Assembly (NCBI RefSeq): GCF_902806685.2 | Contig: NC_048553.1 | Location: 1,736,001-1,800,000, forward strand | Direction of reading: 5' to 3' | DNA length: 64,000 bases | Source of the DNA: Maniola hyperantus | Taxonomy: Eukaryota; Arthropoda; Insecta; Lepidoptera; Nymphalidae | In this document: piece by piece, positions 1 through 11,866 of the stretch | Layout: the number at the start of each line of letters is the position of its first letter | How positions within the stretch are numbered: the first letter of the stretch is position 1 | Position numbers and translations under genes: made by a program | Notes under the pieces: generated by a model | Database searches by the model: none | What the model saw: the letters and a program-made list of their open reading frames with translations, nothing else | Told to the model about the DNA's origin: nothing

Positions 1-1556
1 TTACTACACGTCATGTTCTAGAAATAAGGTAGGGGTATTCACTGTAGGGGTTTTCTAGGCAAGAGCGCCCCATCTTATGCAGCATCATTTGCCAGCAAAT
101 CTGATTGCAGCTAAGCGCTAATCTATAAAATTAAAAATATAAAAAAGTGTACCGAGCGTTTTATAAAACGTTAAATCATGTCATATTCTAGATAGGGCAC
201 TTCACAAGAAAATAAGCCATGGCGTAGGTATCACCAAAAATTAAAGTGCAATAAAAAGGTAAATTAACATAGATATAATGGCATAAAGTTTCTGCAGCCG
301 ACGGCATTAGGTACTAAATTGTTTAATTTGTTTTCGTCTGTCCCTGTTTACTTCGGCGGAATTCCCAAGATAACTCTAATACTGGAAAAATAATATGCTG
401 ATTTCTAAATACTGAAGATGTTGTTTGAAACGCCATAGTAGTCTCAAATAGCCGTCTCGGACTATGAAATTGTGGAATAATAAAAAGAGTGCATCTGGGT
501 GCACACTGGTGCACTATAGCTATCTACTGCGTAGTGGACTAGTCTTCGTTAGACCGACATTTATTAAGTCTACAAAGCACAGGAATACAACGGAAACGCG
601 CTCCACATTGCATATATTCACACCTTGGCCCAACATGCAACACATCAAGTCAATTTAATACCACTTTCGTAATGACTGTGGGAAAATTGATTATAATTAA
701 CAGTGCAAAACTAATTAGAGACCTACCTAGTACATACGAGTCAAGGCTGCGGTACCTTAAGACACCATGGTCGTTAAAATTTTATATGCCACCATAAAAT
801 GTATGATAAAAATATTGCAACTTTATTATTAAATTAAGAGCTTTTATTTAATCCGCTCTAGCAATGGGTGGGACTGCATTTACTTATGTAAATCGCAAAA
901 TACTTATCTTTTTAATTATTTATTTGATTCTCGCTGGCCTTTTCCACAATTATAAACATACCAGAAGTGAAATTAAATAAAGATAAAACTATACAAACAA
1001 ATACAGCCCTTATTTTTAATACCGAATAAAATTGATTAAGTCCAATTTCATATATGACAAATTGATATACATAACATGTCCGCTCGGTCCGAATGTCTGA
1101 GCAAAAGTGAATAGAATAGCTCTCGATTCTCGAAGGCCATTCGAAAGATCGTTTTCCGAGATGGTGCTTCGGTCGCGTTCGTAAAAACTTTCCCGACAGT
1201 TGTCACGTGACTTCCGTTCAAAAAGGCGGCAATCACAAGTGCGACACCAGAATAGAAGCTATATTTGTGCCAAATTTCATCAAAATCTGTTGAGCACTTT
1301 GTTATTAAAACGTTGATGAATAAACATATGTCATGCCATTTAAAATTTAACTGTGGATGGCTGGATATTTATTTATTTTATTTTATAAACTTAGTTTATT
1401 TTTTTCTTTAAGTAGGTAACTTAGTATAAAATTTTATAGGCAAAGAGCTCATTACTTGCCTTCATTCGTAACCTAGGTAAACTATAAAAATAGAATGTAA
1501 AACGTATTATTGTGTTTTATACTTTTAATGCAAACATAAATTATTCTTTTATAATT
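1..1556. other. Intronic AT-rich stretch, no gene seen
   Basis: No exon with plausible splice sites and no conserved protein segment is visible on either strand. The open frames are short and of low complexity. Around 1256-1330 a phrase about a 'CCAAATTTCATCAAAATC' segment resembles the interior of HelA elements, so part of 1050-1330 is probably an old transposon fragment. The rest is unassigned. By position it should be hth intron on the minus strand. Confidence 0.5.
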
Positions 1557-1960
1557 AGGGTTCCGTACCTCAAAAGGCTTACTTTGTTGTCTGTCTGTCT
1601 GTCGGCCTGTCAAAAAACCTACAGAGTACTTCCCTTTGACTTAGAATCATGAAATTTGGCAGGTAGGTATAGGTCTTAGAGCAGACATTAGGGAAAAAAT
1701 CTGAAAATCGTGAATTTGTGGTTACATCACAAGAAAAAAATTAAAATGTGTTCATGAACAAATATTGTTATTTTTTTCAAAGTAAGATTGCTATACCAAG
1801 TGGGATATCATATTATGAAAAGGCTTTACCTATACATTCTAAAACAGATTTTTATTTATTGTTAGGTATAATAGTTTTTAGTTTATCGTGCAAAATGTCG
1901 ATAAAATTAGATTGTAATATGGAACCCTCAAAGCGCGAGTCTGACTCGCACTTGTTTTAA
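1557..1960 (+). repeat. Family D repeat, forward copy
   Basis: Starts at GGGTTCCGTACCTCAAAAGG and ends at GACTCGCACTTG, the order seen in every forward copy of family D. The first segment lacks the usual AAACGGAACCC stretch. About 400 bases. No coding capacity. Confidence 0.75.
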
Positions 1961-2534
1961 AGGTTTACGTTATTTATTTAATTGTACAGCATGTGAAATA
2001 AGGTTTTTAAAGTTGTTTGTTAAGTATTGCAAAATTATTCATAAATTAATAGGTACGCCTAAGTCAAAGTAAAGGTTATATTTTTAATCATCGCTAATAC
2101 AATTCGATGGTTTTCCAACAAATGAGACGCAGCATGAAGCAGCTTTAATTCTTTAATTAATACGCCGAGTCTATAGGTTGCGTCACGCCATAGCAATATC
2201 TCCATCGAGTGACACGTCTTAGAGTAGACACGGTGTGGTGACATTCCCTTTATAACTCTCTCTCTGCAACGTATCCCCGACCCCTCCGCATATGACTCGA
2301 CGAAGAGTATTGGCTTTCAATTCTTAGATAACCCGGAATGACGGCTTAACGTGCTCTTCGAGCCACAGAGGGTAAGAAAAGGCCTAATTAGGACCTCCAG
2401 GAAGTCTATCACCCATTCAGCTACTGATTTAAGCTTACTTAACCAACACAATCGACTGATGTGTGTTGTCGCAACTAAGCGACTGGTCATGTGACCATCA
2501 ATAAAAGTTGAATGACAGCTTATTATCGCGTTAA

Positions 2535-3015
2535 CCCAGTGGTTTTATACTTTGGCTGAGTGAAACAATGTGTATTGCATCTCATCCCCCTTAGAAGAAG
2601 TTTTATTATAGTGACACGGCAATAGAAATTAGTGAGTACGGATCTCACACCGTACACCTACACACTCAACAGTACACCGTAGATGGTAGACCGAACACGC
2701 AACGATACCGTGTCACAAGTCCTGCTTTGTATTGAGTATCTAGATTTTACTAGAGAATTCGAGCAGCATCGACAACATACATTTCTATCATTGATTAATA
2801 ATTGTATTCAGTCCAATTTGAAAATCCATTGATGAATGACACCTTGATATTTTAATTGACCCAGTGGTAGTATACTTTGGCAGAGTGGAACATTGCGTGT
2901 AGCGTCTCCCCCTGAGATAAGGGTTTATCATAGCGACACAGCAATAGAAATTAGTGAGTCTAACTAAAAACAGCACACCATAGAAGTAGATGGTAGAGCT
3001 AACACGCAACGATAC
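2535..3015. repeat. Diverged direct duplication, two units of about 160-175 bp
   Basis: Units 2535-2709 and 2860-3015 both begin CCAGTGGT, share CAATAGAAATTAGTGAGT in the middle and end in AACACGCAACGATAC. They differ by substitutions and small indels and are about 325 bases apart. No terminal inverted repeat is obvious. Confidence 0.75.
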
Positions 3016-3248
3016 GTGTAGTAAAAGCGTTTTAACGTCACTCTTCGTTAATAAAGTAAAGAGTTTCTCAGGCAAGTGACTTTTACGAACATCTGTCGTG
3101 TACCTTCGTGGCTTTTACTTAACAAACACCTACTTAACGGTTGATTATATAAATTATTCGACTTATAGACTGAGAACCCATAACCGAAGTTAAAATCAAG
3201 CATATTTTTCCATGAATTACTAAAAAACCTCTCAAAGATTTAGACCAG

Positions 3249-3371
3249 CGATATAAATGACAAAATATGGTCAAACGAACAAAATTTTTCACGGTTTTGG
3301 CACCAAAAAAATCAGCGCCACCTCTTAGATACTAATGAACGACCCGTTTGAAATCCAGACGTCACTGAGGT
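3249..3371 (+). repeat. Dispersed 123-bp repeat, copy 1
   Basis: Nearly identical in the same orientation to 8558-8680. Both begin CGATATAAATGACAA, contain CAGCGCCACCTCTTAGATAC and stop sharply after GACGTCACTGAGGT. The sharp common boundaries point to a mobile or duplicated unit of unknown class. Confidence 0.8.
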
Positions 3372-3399
3372 TGCATTGGTGTTAAAGCACCACTGAGTC

Positions 3400-3494
3400 A
3401 CATAACTCCGAAAATTTAGAGGTGCATGCCCGGGATCGAAGCCTTGACCTCTCGAATAGAAGACCGAACGTCTTAACCACTAGGCTATCACAGC
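3400..3494 (-). mobile_element. SINE1 head fragment
   Basis: Read on the minus strand it has the tRNA-like A box TAGCCTAGTGGTTAAGAC and a B-box-like GATCCCGGGCATGCACC. Only the tRNA-related head remains. It matches the heads at 26312 and 30981. Confidence 0.75.
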
Positions 3495-3885
3495 TTTCAA
3501 CAAACAGTAAGTAAATAGTTTTCACATATATTTAAAAAATAAATATCTCTCCTTATTAATATAATTGCAATAAATTATAGAACAAAATAATGAACAATAC
3601 GGCGTGACTTTGTACGGGCGTCAAGAATTTTAAACGGCACTTTTTTTCACATCAATGAATACCGAATCGGTTGGTTTGCACGCATCATCACACCAGCCAG
3701 CGATTAAGATTCCTGCAATTATTTATTATTATTGATACTATACGATATATTGCAGACTTATATTAATTGTAGGTTATTTATTTTTTAATTGCATAGCGAA
3801 GATTGTTAGTGGGACTGATTATATATTAATCAGACATAAATTTGATTTAATTAAAAATAATATTCTTAATTGATCTTGTCCACTG

Positions 3886-4045
3886 TTGGCCATGGTCTCT
3901 TGTAGAGACTTCTACACGCCACGGTCTTGCGCCGCCTCATCCTATCCAGCGGCTTCCTGTGACTCGTCTGATGTCGTCCGTCCACCTAGTGGGGGGTCTT
4001 CCAACGCTGCGTTTTCCGGTGCCAGGTCGCCATTCCAGCACCTTT
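3886..4045 (-). mobile_element. RTE-like LINE 3' tail, degenerate
   Basis: On the minus strand this reads as a decayed version of the LINE C-terminal end seen cleanly at 60502-60645 (TRWTDDIRR...QDRGVWKSLQETY). The adjacent + strand piece at 4099-4144 comes from the same protein in the opposite orientation. Confidence 0.65.
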
Positions 4046-4098
4046 GGACCCCAATGTATCAGTTGTACAAACTATGTGCCCTAGAGTATATGTAGAGT

Positions 4099-4144
4099 AA
4101 CCGACATAGCTCAACGGGTTGCGAAGCTGAAGTGGCAATGGGCA
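4099..4144 (+). mobile_element. LINE reverse transcriptase C-terminal scrap
   Basis: The + strand translates to DIAQRVAKLKWQWAGH, a motif near the C-terminus of RTE-like LINE proteins (compare DIAQTISKLKWHRAGH at about 25365). It ends at a stop right after. Its orientation is opposite to the LINE tail at 3886-4045. Confidence 0.7.
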
Positions 4145-4566
4145 GGGCATTGAAATATACGATAATATATAAATTATAAATATACTTTATAGACATGAAC
4201 TTCAACTCTCGATAGAGCCGTACAGTTTTCCTCTACCTAATAGATTTGTGGAAAAGATTCTGAATAAGATTCTCAGAATATAAATCAATTGAATGTCAGT
4301 AGGTTGAAGCGGTATCTACCATTGTAAACGCGGATTTAGAGTACGGTACAATCCATTGAACTACCCATATTATAAATGCAAAAGTGTGTTCGTTTGTTTG
4401 CTTTTCCTCTTCTTTTCCTTTAATCCATGTTTCCTCACTTTGTTTTACTTCGCCGTTAAAGCAAGCGACATTTAATTGCTTAGGTAAAACGCAAATAACT
4501 TCAAAAAAACTCAGTAGTAAACCAGAAAAATCTATGATATAATTAGGTTGTTTTTGTTTCTTTATT

Positions 4567-4818
4567 GGATAATAAAAATATCAAGCTTTTCAACTGTGAC
4601 AGGGCGTACTCGAGTTCGTAAACGCACGCTCGATCACAGCACTATACGTCAGTGATGCGCCACACTAGTGATGACAGCTCGGGATGACAGGATGACAGTA
4701 TCACAACTAAGCCGATCGCTCGCCACAGAGAACACAGTGCGGTCACATGAACCCAAACAAATACCTAAATTATCTACGGCACTTTGCCCCTTCGACGGCT
4801 CTCACGTAACTCCATCTC

Positions 4819-4873
<55 letters not shown>

Positions 4874-5145
4874 TTAAGAGAGTTTATGCGATAGGATGAG
4901 AGGCGTTCATTAAATTTTAAACCGTAGGGCTGTGCAAGCTAAATTGAATCTTATTATTAGCACCTTTGACAGTTGAATAATAAAAGATCAAGCTTTTAGA
5001 CTGACAGTGCGTAGGTACTTGAGTTCAATAAACTAGTACTCGATCACAGCACTATACGTCAGTGATGCGCCACACTAGTGATGACAGCTGGGGATGACAG
5101 GATGACAGTATCACAACTAAGCCGATCGCTCGCCACAGAGAACAC
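4567..5145. repeat. Direct repeat pair around a GA microsatellite
   Basis: 4567-4735 and 4973-5145 are direct copies. They share ATAATAAAA..ATCAAGCTTTT and then a nearly identical stretch from CTCGATCACAGCACTATACG to CGCCACAGAGAACAC. The spacer holds the (GA)24 tract. The end near AACAC is abrupt in both copies. Confidence 0.8.
4823..4870 (+). repeat. (GA)24 microsatellite
   Basis: Uninterrupted GA dinucleotides, 48 bases. The RERERE reading frame across it is a by-product, not a gene. Confidence 0.98.
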
Positions 5146-5489
5146 TATATCAATCACTCCACAATCATACCGCATGCCACTTAAATAAATTTATAACATA
5201 TTAAGTACGTCGAAAATAAACACTTTACCGTTTATGATTTATTTCGTGCGCCGATGAATTATGGACGATGCTTATTAAAGTGTTCTAGAGCGGGAGGTCC
5301 GAATTTTTATCTCTTTTTTTGCAGCAATTTCATGTGCTGCCGCCGCCGATAAACGTTTTATTGGAGTAATTAAAAATGTCTGTGTTACACATCATACGTG
5401 TGCATGATAAGTGTGACATTTATAACACAATCGAGTGATACTTCTTTTATTGTCAAACGATAGTGATTTCGAAATTTTTCTAAGTCTAA

Positions 5490-5613
5490 GGGCGTTTGTG
5501 CACTCATCCGTATTCGCTTCGTATCCGTGATTCTTCGAAGTGGCTGTCATAGGGCGTTCGTGCACTCATCCGTATTCGCTTCGTATCCGTGATTCTTCGA
5601 AGTGGCCGTCATA
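5490..5613. repeat. 62-bp tandem duplicate of a MITE-like terminus
   Basis: Two head-to-tail units (5490-5551 and 5552-5613) begin GGGCGTTTGTGCACTCATCC and GGGCGTTCGTGCACTCATCC and end in GAAGTGGCYGTCAT. The motif GTGCACTCATCCG resembles the termini of the inverted-repeat element at 33409-33570, so this may be a duplicated end of that family. Confidence 0.8.
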
Positions 5614-5619
5614 CAAATA

Positions 5620-6580
5620 CGTCCATTCAATTCGTATTTCTGGCCTGGATTTCAAATCTGTAAACTATAGAACTACCTACGTAGAAGCCCGCGCAGTGCG
5701 GAATTAATTCCGCACCGGATTTTGATAGATTAAAATTCAAATTTGTGGATTTTAAAACACACCGCAACTCTTAGGCCGGCAATATACGTCAGGTTTTTTC
5801 ATCAGGTGACCGGTCAGGCTACGTGAAGGCGTTTAAGGTACATTTGTTTGAATGTACAATACACGTCTGATCAGGTAACTTGATCGCTTATCAGGGCGGT
5901 AAGCTGCCGTAAGGCTAACAACGCGCGCTAGCTCTAAGGCTATATCTTCACCTATTTTGATATGATAGCTGTCAAGTGCCTATTTAGTTTAAAAAATCGA
6001 ATAACCTAAGTCAACGCGAAGTAAATAAATAATCATGAGTAAGTGGTCAGTTCCATGACACCGGCTTGTTATCGACGACAGTTATCTCCGAGACCCCCAA
6101 AGGTCAGCCCCCGCTACCAATATTGTAAATATTGTGGCTATAAATACAGTGTAATTTCAATAATTAGTTCATATTTACGTCTGTCACAGATAATGAATCA
6201 ATAAACGATAAACAGTGAGGTTAAAAAGTGAAACTCAATACCATGGTATGTCATTATACCAAGTTATACAGTTACTTCCGCCGGCGAAATCGATATTTGA
6301 CGTTTTAATGTCAGTGAAGACGTCACAATTCTTTTTTTAAATTGCATCCCACCGCAACATGTCAACGCCTATTCAGCCTATTGTGGAAAAAAATACGGCA
6401 TTACAAACATAAGTAGTGTTGCGGTAAAATAAATTTATAAGAAAATTATAGAGTGTCTGACTGTCGGTCTGTTGCCAGATTACCTGTTATACAAAGCCGA
6501 ATTGGCACAAAATGACTCCATTTAAGAGGGCTTTATTCGTAGTGCGCTCCACGCGAACGTAGTTTGTAAAGTGATGATAA
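5620..6580. other. Intergenic-like intron sequence, nothing recognised
   Basis: No exon, RNA gene or clear repeat boundary is visible here. The stretch is moderately mixed in composition and may contain old transposon sequence that I cannot classify. Confidence 0.4.
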
Positions 6581-6582
6581 TT

Positions 6583-6932
6583 TAAAAAACCGGTCAAGTA
6601 CGAGTCGGACTCGCACACGAAGAGTTCCGTACCATCATATAAGATATTTTAAAATTTTTATGTGCAACACAGCTAGTTAATAGTAGTAGTGTACAACAGC
6701 GCCATCTATATGTAATTTAGAAGATTATTAACACATTTTAATTTTTTTTTGTGATGTAACCACAAATTCACAGTTTTCGGACTTATATCTTTACTTGTGC
6801 TATAAGACCTATGATTCTAAGTCAACGGGAAATACGCTATAGGGTTTCTTGACAGACACGACAGACAGACTGACAGATAACAAAGTGATCTTAAGGGTTC
6901 CTTTTTTCCTTTTGAGGTACGCACCCTAAAAA
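6583..6932 (-). repeat. Family D repeat, reverse copy
   Basis: Runs from AAAACCGGTCAAGTACGAGT to TTTTGAGGTACGCACCCTAA. The middle differs from most copies and resembles 37951-38250 and 52905-53262, so it belongs to a D subfamily. Confidence 0.75.
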
Positions 6933-7770
6933 TACCCGACTGAGTTTGTTGTAAGCTCTTCTCAGACCTGGGCGAGTTTGGAACTCGCGTAGCTTAGTTT
7001 TAAGTTTACCTAATTAAATTATTACCTTACAAATTCAACAACTTATCAATTATTATTTTTCAAACGGAATAGTTATCATCTTACAAATTCGACAACTGAC
7101 CATCAAAAAGTGTACAATGGTACCTAATTCGTATAAATGGTTTGACTTTGACTTTGATCTCATTTGAATACTCCAGAAATTTTGTACGTCTAGGAACTAA
7201 TATCTAGGTCTGTGGTTTGCCAGAATCCGTATAAATGACCAGTTTTGAAGTTACACGGGTTTAAAGATTTATATGTAAATTCTAGAGATTGTGTAACTTT
7301 GTAACTGAATATTTTAACGTGTTCGTAAATCTGGAAACATATTTACAAAATTACATCGAGTTTGATTGATTTTATTCAAATGAGAATCAAACTAGAACTA
7401 CGTTTGTATAGAGAGAGTGACGGAAAGACCACTGTTAAGGTGGGTTTTTTGTGCAAATAATAGGTAGGTAGGTATTACTGCACGCTGATTTGCATTGTTG
7501 TAGTATTACGGGAATGGTGTAATGAAATATCGGATAAATATTAAATACACTGTGTAAAATATTATTACTTACGTTTGTATTATTTAATGTTATGCAATTT
7601 AATAAGTCCAATTTTCACGGAAATTTAATTTATTTATCGTTCCGGACTTTTGTTACGGTTTTTATTGATTTGGCGAATTTCAATTAGTTTTTTCTTGCAT
7701 AACCACCTATTCATAGATAATACCTATTAAGTATTAAAACTTTACTTAGTTATCATCTCACCAATTTTTA

Positions 7771-8034
7771 GGGTTCCGTACCTCAAAAGGAAAAACGGAA
7801 CCCTTATAGGATTACTTTGTTGTCGGTCTGTGTGTCTGTCAAGAAACCTACAGGGTACTTCCCGTTGACCTAGAATCATAAAATTTGGCGGGTAGGTAGA
7901 TCTTATAGCTGACATTTGGGGAAAAATCTGCAATCATAATAGGTTTTGATTTATCGTGCAAAATGTCGGAAAAATACGACTGTAGTACGGAAACCTCGGT
8001 GCACGAGTCTGACTCGCACTTGGCCGGTTTTTAG
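7771..8034 (+). repeat. Family D repeat, internally deleted
   Basis: Has the GGGTTCCGTACCTCAAAAGG start and the GACTCGCACTTGGCCGGTTT end. About 150 bases of the usual interior (the stretch with ATCATATGAAAGGTCTTCACC) are missing. Confidence 0.8.
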
Positions 8035-8272
8035 TTAGACAAAAACAAAACCTAGTTACCTATAGGTATTAGTACGTAGTTAATAATCCCACCATCATAA
8101 TATGAGCTTTAATGATTTATCAGAAGTTAGTGATAATAACCATTATCTAGCTTATCTATCAATCTCCTAATCACGTAGGGGAAGTAAACGGCCAAAATTG
8201 AATACCACAAAATACCGAACACCCATCCAGTTACTAAGTAGCTTAGATCAATTTTGTTAGGCTTTATAGATT

Positions 8273-8482
8273 ACTAACTTATCCCCGCGATTTGGTCCGC
8301 GTGGACTACATAAATTTCAAACCCCTATTTTACCCCCTTACGGATTGAATTTTCAAAAATCATTTCTTACGGCATAATAGCTATCTGCATGCCAAATGTC
8401 AGCCCGCTCCATCCAGTAGTTTGAGCTGTGCGTTGATAGATCAGTCAGTCAGTGAGTCAGTCACCTTTTCATTTTATATTTT
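8273..8482 (-). mobile_element. HelB Helitron-like element, reverse copy
   Basis: The minus strand shows the HelB order: GTGACTGACT, then ACTACTGGA-like and GCATGCAGATAGCTATTATG, then a decayed CGCGGACCAAATCGCGG end. The terminal hairpin carries substitutions, so this is an old copy. Confidence 0.75.
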
Positions 8483-8557
8483 CCCCGTCATTCGTTTTTC
8501 CAGCGTTCTGGTTACACCCTGTATGTGTAGGTATGTGCAATAAAGATTTCGAAACAT

Positions 8558-8680
8558 CGATATAAATGACAAGATATGGTCAAGCGAACAAAATTTTTTA
8601 CGGTTTTGGAACCAAATAAATCAGCGCCACCTCTTAGATACTAATGAACGACCCGTTTGAAATCCAGACGTCACTGAGGT
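8558..8680 (+). repeat. Dispersed 123-bp repeat, copy 2
   Basis: Partner of 3249-3371 in the same orientation, with only a handful of differences. Confidence 0.8.
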
Positions 8681-9236
8681 CACTTATCCTGAGTCGATGC
8701 CATTTTGTTTGTTCAATAGCCTTGTCAATATATATAATATAATATATAAGTCAATGTTTCGAAATAAATAAACCTAAGCGGCAATTTATCAAGAGACCTA
8801 CATACGTCCAGCTGTGGACATCCATAGATTGAGACGAGTACGATAGAAAGATAAGAAAATCAAAAATAAACTCGTTTAAAGATCTAATTAGTTCGTTTCC
8901 AATCGTAAACTCGAGTATAATGGCGGTTATAATGGAACGTGACAAATCGATTCCGAACGAGAATTAATTTCGATCGATTCGCAAGCAATCGATGTCGGTA
9001 AAGCAGTAACCGGCCGGTAGCCCGTAAACAATCAATAACGCGACGCCTACACGAGGCTGTAACTGATTTTCCATTGCTAATTACAATTTTGTTACAAGCC
9101 CTCTTTATTGCCTAGTTACATGAACTAATTTTGTCTTGTAGCCAGACTAAATAGTATTTAAGTTTTCTTTAGCTGACTTAAAAGATAAACAAATCTCGGA
9201 GAAACGCCTAAGCGACACGGCACAGCTATACTGTCC

Positions 9237-9672
9237 AAAAAAACCGGCCAAGTGCGAGTCAGGCTCGCGCAATGAGGGTTCCGTACTACAGTCGTATTTT
9301 TCGACATTTTGCACGGTAATTCAAAAACTATGATGTATAAAAATAAATAAAAATATGTTTTAGAATGTACAGGTGAAGGCCTTTCATATGATACCCCACT
9401 TGATATAGTCACTCACTTCGAAAGTTGAAAATACTAATTATTAGTTCATGACCACAATTTAATTTTTTTGTGTGATCTAACCCTAAATTCACGGTTTTCA
9501 GATTTTTCCCCAAATGTCAGCTATAAGATCTACCTACCTGCCAAATTTCATGATTCTAGGTCAACGGGAAGTACCTACCCTGTAGGTTTCTTGACAGACA
9601 GACAGAGAGACAAACAACAAATTGATCCTATAAGGGTTCCGTTTTTCCTTTTGAGGTACGGAACCCTAAAAA
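9237..9672 (-). repeat. Family D repeat, full-length reverse copy
   Basis: A good reference copy. It starts AAAAACCGGCCAAGTGCGAG, shows GAGGGTTCCGTACTACAG near one end and GAGGTACGGAACCCTAAAAA at the other, giving a short inverted match GGGTTCCGTAC/GTACGGAACCC. It is about 430 bases and has no protein signature. The superfamily is not clear to me. A SINE2 tail scrap (9693-9720) and a forward D fragment (9721-9975) follow directly. Confidence 0.85.
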
Positions 9673-9692
9673 GGATTGTTTATTTATTTATT

Positions 9693-9720
9693 TATTCAGA
9701 TACAAGTTAGCCCTTGACTG
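9693..9720 (-). mobile_element. SINE2 3' tail scrap
   Basis: TCAGATACAAGTTAGCCCTT is the reverse complement of the SINE2 tail at 29035-29060. Nothing more of the SINE is present. Confidence 0.65.
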
Positions 9721-9975
9721 AATTTGTGGTTACATCATACAAAAAATATTCAATTGTGGTAATGAACTAATAATTAGTATTTTCAATTTTCGAAGTAAGA
9801 TAACTATATCGAGTGGCGTATCATATGAAAGGTCTTCACCTGTGCATTGTAAAACAGATTTTTATTTATTTTTATGCATCATAGTTTTTGAATTATCGTG
9901 CAAAATGTCGAAAAAATACGACTGCAGTACGGAACCCTCGTTGCGCGAGCCTGACTCGCACTTTGCCAGTTTTTT
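9721..9975 (+). repeat. Family D repeat, 5'-truncated forward copy
   Basis: Enters the D sequence at AATTTGTGGTTACATCA and runs to GACTCGCACTTTGCCAGTTT. Together with 9237-9672 it forms an inverted pair. Confidence 0.8.
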
Positions 9976-10279
9976 TTAATTACAATTGTTAGACTAGTAA
10001 TTTGTAAGTGTTCATATTTAGAAGACAATTAATTGTTTTGGTATCAATCTAGATACCCAGAACTAATGAAATTTTACCCACCCATCTTTGCACTAACAAT
10101 TTTCTATTTAGGTAAACCTAAGAAAATAAGAGCTCATTTTACAAAGAAAATTATTTTTAATTGACACATAGTTATTAAAGTCCGAAGAAATTGCCCGCCG
10201 CTGATTTACGGGACGCCATTTTGTGCGACATTTTAATATCCGAATGCGTTGGCGCGCTTTTTTCCTTTTTCCGTTTTTA

Positions 10280-10845
10280 GGGTTTCGTACCAAAGGGTAA
10301 AATATTAATGTCTCTTTGCTGTATGTCTGTCTGTCCGCGTGTCACGGCTTTCTAGCTCGTAGACGGAATGAGTAATAAACTTGAAATGTCGGTGTTTGGT
10401 GTAGAACTTCGAAAGAAATGGGGGGTCGTCAAAGTTGTCAGTTTAAATCCATTTTTGTAACGGGTCTATCTCAAAAACTTCACTCAATCAGGAATGTGAA
10501 ATTTCGGAAAGATAATATTATGTATCTACCATGTATCTGTCCATACTAATATTATGAATGCGAAAATGTGTCTGTCTGTATGCTAGCTTTTCAATGCCCA
10601 TCTGTTTTACCGGTTTTGACGATTTTTTTTACAGAGATAGCTTGCATCTTGGGGAAGGACATAGGCTACATTTTATCCCGGAAAATCAAGAGTTTCCACA
10701 GGATTTATGAAACATGCATGTACATAGGTAGATTAAAATACAAATACTGAAAACACCGATTCATAAAGTAGTTTGTAAACAGTGACCAAAACATAATTTT
10801 GTACGGAACCCTAAAAGAGCGAGGCCCGACTCGCACTTGGCTGAT
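10280..10845 (+). repeat. Family D-related repeat interrupted by a HelA copy
   Basis: Begins GGGTTTCGTACCAAAGGG and ends GTACGGAACCCTAAAAGAGC plus GACTCGCACTTGGC. The interior differs from the common D type. A HelA fragment sits inside at 10540-10708. Confidence 0.7.
10540..10708 (+). mobile_element. HelA Helitron-like element, 3' truncated
   Basis: Starts TCCATACTAATATTATGAAT and runs to GAGTTTCCACAGGATTTA. The terminal hairpin and CTAGT end are missing. Confidence 0.8.
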
Positions 10846-11120
10846 TTTTTTTTTTAATTCTGATGGGTAATGGAGGCAGGTGCGTCGCCACAAAGTTATT
10901 CCGTCCTGCATTCTCTCTTTCGGGAGTAATTTTCGTATGGCGCTTCTAAATGGGTTTTGTGTATGGAATCGAATTTGCCGTGAGTTTTTTTTTGTTATTT
11001 CGTTCGGTCGGGTGTTTTTCTTTGACAAATTTCTATGGAAATTGCAAATACTTATGACATGTAGGTATGATTCATATTATGTACCATTTAATCTAATATC
11101 TATTAGATGATTCATATAAA

Positions 11121-11600
11121 ACTAGCAGATGCCCGCGACTTCGTCCGCGTACTGAAATTTTCCCGCTGCAAAAGGCCTCACTTACCTACCTACATGCCAA
11201 TTTTCATATCTCTAACTTCAAAAACATAGGATTTTCATATATAACCCTTCCACCCCGATTTTACTCCCTCAGGGGGGGAATTTAGTTAGATCCTTTCTTA
11301 TCTGATACCTACCCCCTAGAAATAGCCTACATTTCAAATTTCAAGTAAAAATAACAATTGTTAAAACTTTTCTATAAAAACATTGCCCCCCTATTTTACC
11401 ACCCTTAAGGGGGGAATTTCCCAATTGAATTATACAGATTTTTATTATTTAAAGCTAATAACCTAAATGTCGATTTTCACGTCTCTAACTCCAAAAACAT
11501 AGGACTTTCATACAACCTTCCACCCTCCCTTTCGCACCCTTAGGGGGGGAATTTTTCAAAACCATTTCTTAGCTGACAGCTACGTCCAAGAAAGAACCTA
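11121..11600 (-). mobile_element. HelC Helitron-like element
   Basis: On the minus strand the 3' end is GCGGACGAAGTCGCGGGC followed by ATCTGCTAGT, the same hairpin plus CTAGT end as HelA. The interior has three spaced blocks of the type CCACCCTTAGGGGGGGAATT. A longer relative lies at 29372-29970. The 5' boundary is uncertain. Confidence 0.7.
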
Positions 11601-11866
11601 CCTATCAGCTCGTGAAGTACCAGCGAAAAGAACAAGAAAGAGGGTAGTTCGCTACTGCCATGACAGCTCGAACTTCATCTCAGGCAGCACCGCAGTCCCG
11701 TCGTGACGTGGACCCGTGCAATTGGGTTGAAATATCGACAAATAAAAACAAAAATTAATCGTGGTATGTACCCGTTTTATACTGTAAAGAAGTGGTTATA
11801 AACTAAGAAAATAAGACATTAAAAAGAGTACCAGGTTCTCATAACAATACAGAAGTAACAACATAC

